64,000 nucleotides of DNA from Holacanthus passer. Its lineage: Eukaryota > Chordata > Actinopteri > Pomacanthidae. Below the pieces are notes generated by a model. The model saw only the letters and a list, made by a program, of their open reading frames with translations, was not told where the DNA came from and searched no databases. Made by a program: the position numbers and the translations under genes. Where the stretch lies: contig JAFREQ010000063.1 of the NCBI GenBank assembly GCA_025331565.1, forward strand, positions 806,001-870,000, read 5' to 3'. Position 1 is the stretch's first letter, and each line of letters starts with the position of its first letter. Below, piece after piece: positions 60,413 through 64,000 of the stretch.

Positions 60413-62426
60413 ATGAAAATTACACTCATCGATAATGAAATATCTCGTGTGCAAAGTTGCCCTGATGATCACTGATGAAGGTCAGCAGTTCAACATCCTC
60501 TACTACAAATCACGAGTTATAGTCACTGAAAACTGGCCCCTGGACGTCAACATATCTCACTCTAAATCAAAATGATGGATGTGTGAACAAACGACAGACA
60601 ATCCTACTTCGTCACCCTCGGGCCCTGCTGGTAGCAGGACAGCAAGAACAAGAAATCTCATCTGACGTAGCCTACAGATATGTGGGTTAAGATTAAGGAC
60701 GCACGTATAGCTTCAGCAGCACAACACAGATGAGAGCGGTGGCGTATTACCTGCAGTATAAATATCATATAGCTGCCACTGCAACAAAAAGACCTTAACT
60801 GCAGCCTTCTGGCTAAGGGCACATCCATTTAAAAACAATTGGATCTCACTGACAATGGCTGCTTATTGTAGTGCAGCCAGTGAAAGGTGCCCCTGCCTCT
60901 TGGCAGGGTTACAGCTGCTTACACTACTGCTACACCCCCTGCGCTCAAGGTTAAACTGACCTGGAGACTCTACGTGGGCTGCTGGGCACTTGGCCACACA
61001 GTGTTAGCAAAACATGAGGCCTGATAAATGAACTCATCCATCTTTGTTGAGCCCTGCCACATATAGTTTGTCCTGGACAATGCTACCCGAGCAGCAATAA
61101 TTAAGGCAGCCTGGAAAAAGGGGCTTCAGTGATAGTTTTAGTTAACAAGAATGATGATGATTAAAGGTAGCGGTATGATGAAGACATACTCCGAGGGGGC
61201 GCTTTGAAGACAAGGACATGAAATATTTTAAAAAGAGCAAACAAATTATCTCAGGAGAGCTTGAAAACCTGATGCAAACATAGAGCAAACAAATTTTGAC
61301 TGTCAGACCAAATGTATAAATATTTGGAATCTTAAAGGAGGCAAAAATGGAATAACAGCAGAGTTTGTTGATAGGAAAATAATATTATTTCTCCAACATA
61401 GGTCTTACATTTATATACTGAGGCATTAATCCTATAGGTTGTACTCACGACGTAATCACCTGCAGAGATTTCAAAGACAGGAAGTCTAAACACATGATTA
61501 CGACGGCGTCTTCTCAACAACCAAATCAGTTCTCTGGGGCCCAGTTTACATTCTGCACCATAAGACTCGAGTTAAAGAACTGACTTTTCTTTTAGACGCT
61601 GGACCCTCCAATAAAACAGCCAATAGTTCTTGATATTCTGTGGCATGCGATCATTTTAACAGCTTTCAGTCTAAAAGCAAACCGAATCATCCAGAAATGC
61701 TGAACACAGGGTTCACCATAAAGTCCTCTGACATGATGAGATGATCTGTCTGGATTTTTCTCTTTTCTCCGATAAGCGAATGTAAATACAGAATGATAGC
61801 TTTATTTTACCCGCCATAAAAATGCTGGAAAGGTGCGCATCAAAATAAAAGCTAACTGTGCAGTCGGAAAAGTGTGCAAAGTAAGATATTTGGCTTTTAG
61901 GATTTTTAAAACAGTGCCTGATCAAACACAAAGAACTACTGAACATGATGCTGAGCAGAGTCAGCAATCTATATATGGATCTACTTTATCAGCGGCACAG
62001 ACAAAAACACCTATCTGGCCGAGAGGTTTGCCAACAAGACAGCAGCGTTTTCAAATGACATTAAGTCTATTGATGATGTTAAAAGATATTGCATCTTTTA
62101 TTATTTTATTCATGATAAATTGCTATTTGGTGGTCCAAGTGTGCAACAGCAGCTTACAGGGAACTCTGCTGGCAAAGCAAAAATGAGGATGAGAGCTGAT
62201 GTTCCAGGGTAAAAGGTCACTGGCAAGAAGTTGGTGGTGTTGTGAGTTTGACAAGCGGAGTAATTGATCATGAGGGAGTCCACTCTCCTCGTTACTCCCT
62301 CCAGTCCCACACTGCAAACTGCGGAAGCTGCTGAGCAATCCGGAAAAGATGGCATCAGCAAGATTCTTTGCAATGCAGCCAATGTTCTTTGTATTTATAC
62401 TCCTGCTTTCTCCTCTTTTCTTCCTC

Positions 62427-62444
62427 AAAAAAAAAAAAAAAAAA
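62427..62444. repeat. A18 homopolymer
   Basis: Uninterrupted A run preceded by a pyrimidine-rich stretch (CTCCTCTTTTCTTCCTC). Confidence 0.95.
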
Positions 62445-62535
62445 CGTAAGACCTGCTGTGAAATGCTGTAATCCAGATGCCGTGACAATGCTTTTGTCTG
62501 CGAACCACCAGAGGCATCGCTTATTTTTCAAGGGG

Positions 62536-62550
62536 AAAAAAAAAAAAAAA
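62536..62550. repeat. A15 homopolymer
   Basis: Uninterrupted A run after AAGGGG, about 90 bases after the A18 run. Confidence 0.95.
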
Positions 62551-63665
62551 GTTGGCGCTTTTGATGAAGTCGAAGTAGCTCTCACATGCAGGAGAATATA
62601 GAGGAAGAAGTACACAGCTGCTTATGATGTCTAGTGTAAATCCTCTACCTGGGGTCTCGTTTCACGTTACTGAGGAGAGGGTAGAGCTCCACAGTCTGGC
62701 ACCTGGAATATTCATTAGCAATTGTCAACATGATTTAGTGCTCTCCTGCCTCGCCTGGTTTCCATTTAGTTGAGATCATAGTTTAGTAAGCGTGACAAAC
62801 CCCAATCCAAAAGCGTCGACTTTTTAATTTGACAACAGCTCATAAAAGCTAACAACTTTGCTGGGTAGCATGGGATTAATAAAGCTTTTTAGGAGTTTAA
62901 TAAAGATTATTTCTTGACTCAGTTCCACTTAAGATAAAACGTGCCATCCAAAGACGTGTTGGACCTCGAAGCCAAGGTCTAAATCCAAGGACGGCTCAAA
63001 GAGTGATTAGTCTATCATTGACTGTTGAGTCAAGGACTTGGAGATGGTTTGAAACAGTGCATTATAGTAATCTTCCACTTGTCACAAAAAGGATTTTCCC
63101 AAAAAGGCTTTTGTATCAATCTGTCTAAAAAACCCATTCATATTCTGATAAGAAAAACGGCTTTCCGCTGCTGCATTCGCCCTAAAATCTTAACACCTCG
63201 TTATTTCAACAAAAGGCACAAGCGCGGTTATTTTTCTCACATCCAACACACCCCGTGAGGTTTGACAGGCCTAATGGGAGGTAGGGTGGAATCAGATGAA
63301 GCATGAAAACAGTGAGCCCTTAAAACCAGCTCAGCTTCAGGGAGTGGGTGTGTTTAGCTGGCTGTTAGCATAAGCTCCACATCACGTCCTGGTGGAAGCA
63401 AACATTTCTGAACGCCCGCCAAAAACAGCAGCCACCGCATGTAGCATTACATTACACAGCCACTGAATAACAGCCTGCTTGTGTGCAATTAGTAAAGGAC
63501 TGGAAAAATAATTAAAATCTGTGTATTAGCCACCACCAACAGCAACATGAGCAGCTTTTAGTTATTATTAACACACGCAAATTATTATTCTGGCTGAAAC
63601 AAAAAAACATTATAGGTTTGGAATGAATACATTAACACGATTCTTGATGGGTGACAAACAAAAGC

Positions 63666-63677
63666 AAAAAAAAAAAA
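63666..63677. repeat. A12 homopolymer
   Basis: Uninterrupted A run following AAACAAAAGC. Confidence 0.95.
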
Positions 63678-64000
63678 GATGTTGGGTCATCTCATTTTCC
63701 AGATCAGCTTCAGTGCTCCTTGAATCTGCCAGAGCTGAAACTCTGCTTGATGGTTTCTTCAGTTTGTGCTTTTATGATGGTGGTCGAACGCACCTCAGTC
63801 ACACCAACATTTACTGCAAACTTCTGCACCAGAATCAATTAATGCCACTGCCAAGACCAGTGAATTTGCTCATCTAGGCAAAGTAAATCCACACTGAGCT
63901 TCCACATAAAGCACAAAACAGATGCGTCATGCTTTACGGTCTTTTCTGCTGTATGTTCCTGTTGGTAATTGCTAAATCTGTCGGTTAATGACTGAGGGCA

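Larger units (their letters stand above)
60413..64000. other. Gene-free stretch, right edge
   Basis: No gene was recognised. It contains homopolymers at 62427, 62536 and 63666. Short frames across these (poly-Lys or poly-Phe) are artefacts. The remainder is ordinary AT-leaning sequence. Confidence 0.55.

Noticed and set aside
1..64000. tRNA, rRNA, microRNA genes and CRISPR-like arrays
   Set aside because: I looked for tRNA box A/B pairs outside SINEs, familiar vertebrate microRNA seeds and regularly spaced direct repeats, and found none that held up.

Overview
This window looks like non-coding DNA from a ray-finned (probably percomorph teleost) fish. The reasons are the kinds of old transposable elements in it: two decayed non-LTR retrotransposons whose protein remnants resemble fish L2/CR1/Rex-type elements, a tRNA-derived SINE of a type common in spiny-rayed fishes, and one end of a Tc1/mariner-like transposon with the fish-type 'TTTATTAGGTACACC' terminus. 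The rest is AT-leaning, eukaryotic-looking sequence with many long A or T runs. There is nothing bacterial, viral or organellar. I recognise no functional protein-coding gene and no tRNA, rRNA or microRNA gene. The open frames elsewhere are about as long as expected by chance in 64 kb; the longest belongs to a dead retrotransposon.

Layout. 1-7.3 kb: gene-free, a few microsatellites. 7.28-8.22 kb: minus-strand LINE remnant (reverse transcriptase pieces, C-terminal domain, 3' end). 9.75-10.92 kb: an AAGTC-rich repeat followed by a second minus-strand LINE remnant (endonuclease, linker, 3' end). 12.4-12.8 kb: a degenerate pyrimidine-rich repeat. 15.0-15.2 kb: a solitary Tc1-like end and a perfect 18-bp hairpin. 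19-32 kb: mostly unique sequence with a dense series of A/T homopolymers and one doubtful SINE trace. 33.6-33.7 kb: tRNA-derived SINE, minus strand. 34.7-36.9 kb: three open blocks bounded by plausible splice sites with compatible phases, ending in a purine-to-pyrimidine switch; this is the only place where I see a tentative exon structure. 37-51 kb and 52-59 kb: long repeat-poor stretches with homeodomain-like (TAATTA) and other motifs that could be regulatory. 51.34-51.71 kb: a fold-back (palindromic, MITE-like) element. 59.1-59.3 kb: clustered C-tracts able to form G-quadruplexes on the minus strand. 60.3-60.4 kb: an old dispersed fish repeat.

Interpretation. The region is best read as an intergenic desert or the inside of one very large intron. 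No operon-like or cassette-like system is visible. The most structurally distinctive items are the fold-back element at 51.3-51.7 kb, the hairpin at 15.2 kb and the candidate spliced frame at 34.7-36.9 kb. Regulatory claims rest on motif impressions only and would need comparison with other fish genomes.
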